DNA of 5,565 bases from NCBI GenBank assembly GCA_027036755.1, contig JALWDV010000051.1:1-5565 (forward strand). Reading direction: 5' to 3'. Positions 4,616 through 5,565 of the stretch are shown piece after piece. The translations under genes and the position numbers were made by a program. Below the pieces are notes generated by a model that was not told the origin of the DNA, searched no databases, and saw nothing but the letters and a program-made list of their open reading frames with translations. This DNA is from Anaerolineae bacterium. Its GTDB lineage: Bacteria > Chloroflexota > Anaerolineae > J102. Within the stretch, counting starts at the first letter, position 1; each line of letters starts with the position of its first letter.

Positions 4616-5565
4616 CTAGGGTTCTTCTTCCCACGCGTTCCACCAGGGGACTTTCTTTTTGCCCTGTTGGATGATGGCCCGAGCCGCGCTTTCGTCGCCT
4701 TTTTGCCGATAGACCCGGGCCAGGTTGCGGTAGGTGGGGCCGTAGAGGGGATCGAGGGTGAGCAGGCGCTGGAGTTCGGCGATGGCTTCGTCGGTGCGCC
4801 CCATGGCGGCCAGCAGCATGGCCCGATCGTTCAGGGTCTGGATGTCGTGGGGCGATAGTTGCAGGGCGCGATGGAAGGTCGCCAGGGCTCGCGAAGCGAG
4901 GGCGGGGTCGTTGGCGGCCAGACGGGCCAGCCAGCGGGCGTAGGCGGCCACGGGTTCGGGCGACTGGGCGCGGGTGCGGGGGACGGTGGCGGCTTCGTAC
5001 AGGTGGGTGATGCGCCGGGCTTCGGGGCTACGGGGGTTGGGCGCGGGCCCGAGCCGCCGGGATAACACCCAGGCCATGCCCATGTTCATAATGTCGTCAT
5101 AGGGCGCCAGTTCGAGGGCTTTGGCGAAGTGCTGCTGCCGGTGATAGTCGTCGGGGGCCAGCAGTGCGCTTTTGTAGGCGATGTCGCCCAGGCGGGGCAG
5201 GGCGACGAGCAGCATCAGCAGGGCGATGATGGTGATTTGAAGGACGCGAATGCGCCAGTCGGGCGGGACGCGGAGGGGGAAGAGGGCCAGTGCGGCCAGC
5301 CACAACAGCAGCCACATCCAGGCCAGTTGCGCCGCGGGCCCGATGCGTTGGTCCAGGAGGATGGCGGGCAGGATGAGGAGGATGAGGAGGAACGCGGCAA
5401 GAGGTGCGGCGCTGAGGGAATGTGCGGGGGCGAGGGCGTAGAGGAGGGCCAGCAGCGGCGGAATCGTCAATAGCCAGAGGAGGAGGCCGCCGGGCCAGGC
5501 TGCGCTGAGGCTGAAGCCGATGACTCCGAAGGCGGCGATGGTCAGGCTGAGATGGAGGAGGGGGT
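4616..5565 (-). CDS. Membrane protein with C-terminal TPRs, O-antigen ligase-like (partial)
   Basis: The reading frame runs from the right window edge to the TAG at 4616-4618. At least 315 residues are visible and the N-terminus is missing. A TTG at 5470 can be read as a start, but 31 further in-frame sense codons upstream are also hydrophobic, so it is an internal leucine. About five membrane segments are seen in the first 125 visible residues, for example AAFLLILLILPAILL and AWMWLLLWLAALALF. A cytoplasmic or periplasmic tail with TPR-like helices follows: one degenerate unit near 5140-5100 (FAKALELAPYDD) and two good ones at about 4843-4742 and 4741-4661 (RAMLLAAMGRTDEAIAELQRLLTLDP). Multi-span proteins ending in TPRs are typical of the Wzy/O-antigen-ligase-like group, which joins surface sugars, but the diagnostic loop is outside or not evident. 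A generic TPR membrane protein is the alternative. Confidence 0.72.
   Translation of the reverse strand, partial: PLLHLSLTIAAFGVIGFSLSAAWPGGLLLWLLTIPPLLALLYALAPAHSLSAAPLAAFLLILLILPAILLDQRIGPAAQLAWMWLLLWLAALALFPLRVPPDWRIRVLQITIIALLMLLVALPRLGDIAYKSALLAPDDYHRQQHFAKALELAPYDDIMNMGMAWVLSRRLGPAPNPRSPEARRITHLYEAATVPRTRAQSPEPVAAYARWLARLAANDPALASRALATFHRALQLSPHDIQTLNDRAMLLAAMGRTDEAIAELQRLLTLDPLYGPTYRNLARVYRQKGDESAARAIIQQGKKKVPWWNAWEEEP

Noticed and set aside
5129..5473. 114-residue plus-strand frame rich in Gln, Gly and Glu
   Set aside because: It is antisense to membrane-spanning segments of the TPR protein; hydrophobic codons read backwards give this composition.

Overview
The window is a GC-rich stretch of bacterial chromosome with six protein genes, one of them cut by the right edge, and two intergenic regions packed with palindromes. 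I favour a Chloroflexota lineage (Anaerolineae or Caldilineae type). The reasons are the kinase activation-segment style, the FHA plus winged-helix fusion next to the kinase, the UPF0175/DUF3368 toxin-antitoxin pair, the membrane TPR protein and the ctcacgcaaag-type intergenic repeats. This placement is inference from gene content only.

Left to right on the plus strand: positions 1-107 hold a cluster of hairpins, including a three-way-junction palindrome. After a relatively AT-rich leader (108-234) come a Ser/Thr protein kinase with a C-terminal membrane anchor (235-1230) and, 61 bases later, an FHA-winged-helix DNA-binding protein (1292-1960). These two form a plausible signalling pair: the kinase makes phosphothreonine, the FHA domain reads it, and the winged helix acts on DNA. 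On the minus strand, meeting the FHA gene tail to tail with a 5-base gap, is a type II toxin-antitoxin operon: a UPF0175 antitoxin (2777-2454) followed by a DUF3368-type PIN toxin (best start GTG at 2451, ending at 1966). A 61-base divergent region separates it from hemW (2839-4008, plus), the radical-SAM heme chaperone.

Positions 4009-4615 contain no supported gene. They hold nested inverted repeats: a 17-bp perfect outer pair, a 277-bp MITE-like unit with 15-bp near-perfect ends and a 9-bp near-duplicate flank, and a double hairpin whose GCCGGAT/ATCCGGC core also appears at the left end of the window. On the minus strand, from the right edge down to 4616, runs a partial membrane protein with C-terminal TPR repeats that resembles O-antigen ligase/polymerase-type proteins. 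Its reading frame stays open to the window edge, so its true start lies outside.

The points of most interest are the kinase/FHA-winged-helix pair, which lacks a receiver or sensor domain, and the unclassified palindromic repeats. No wholly new system is evident.
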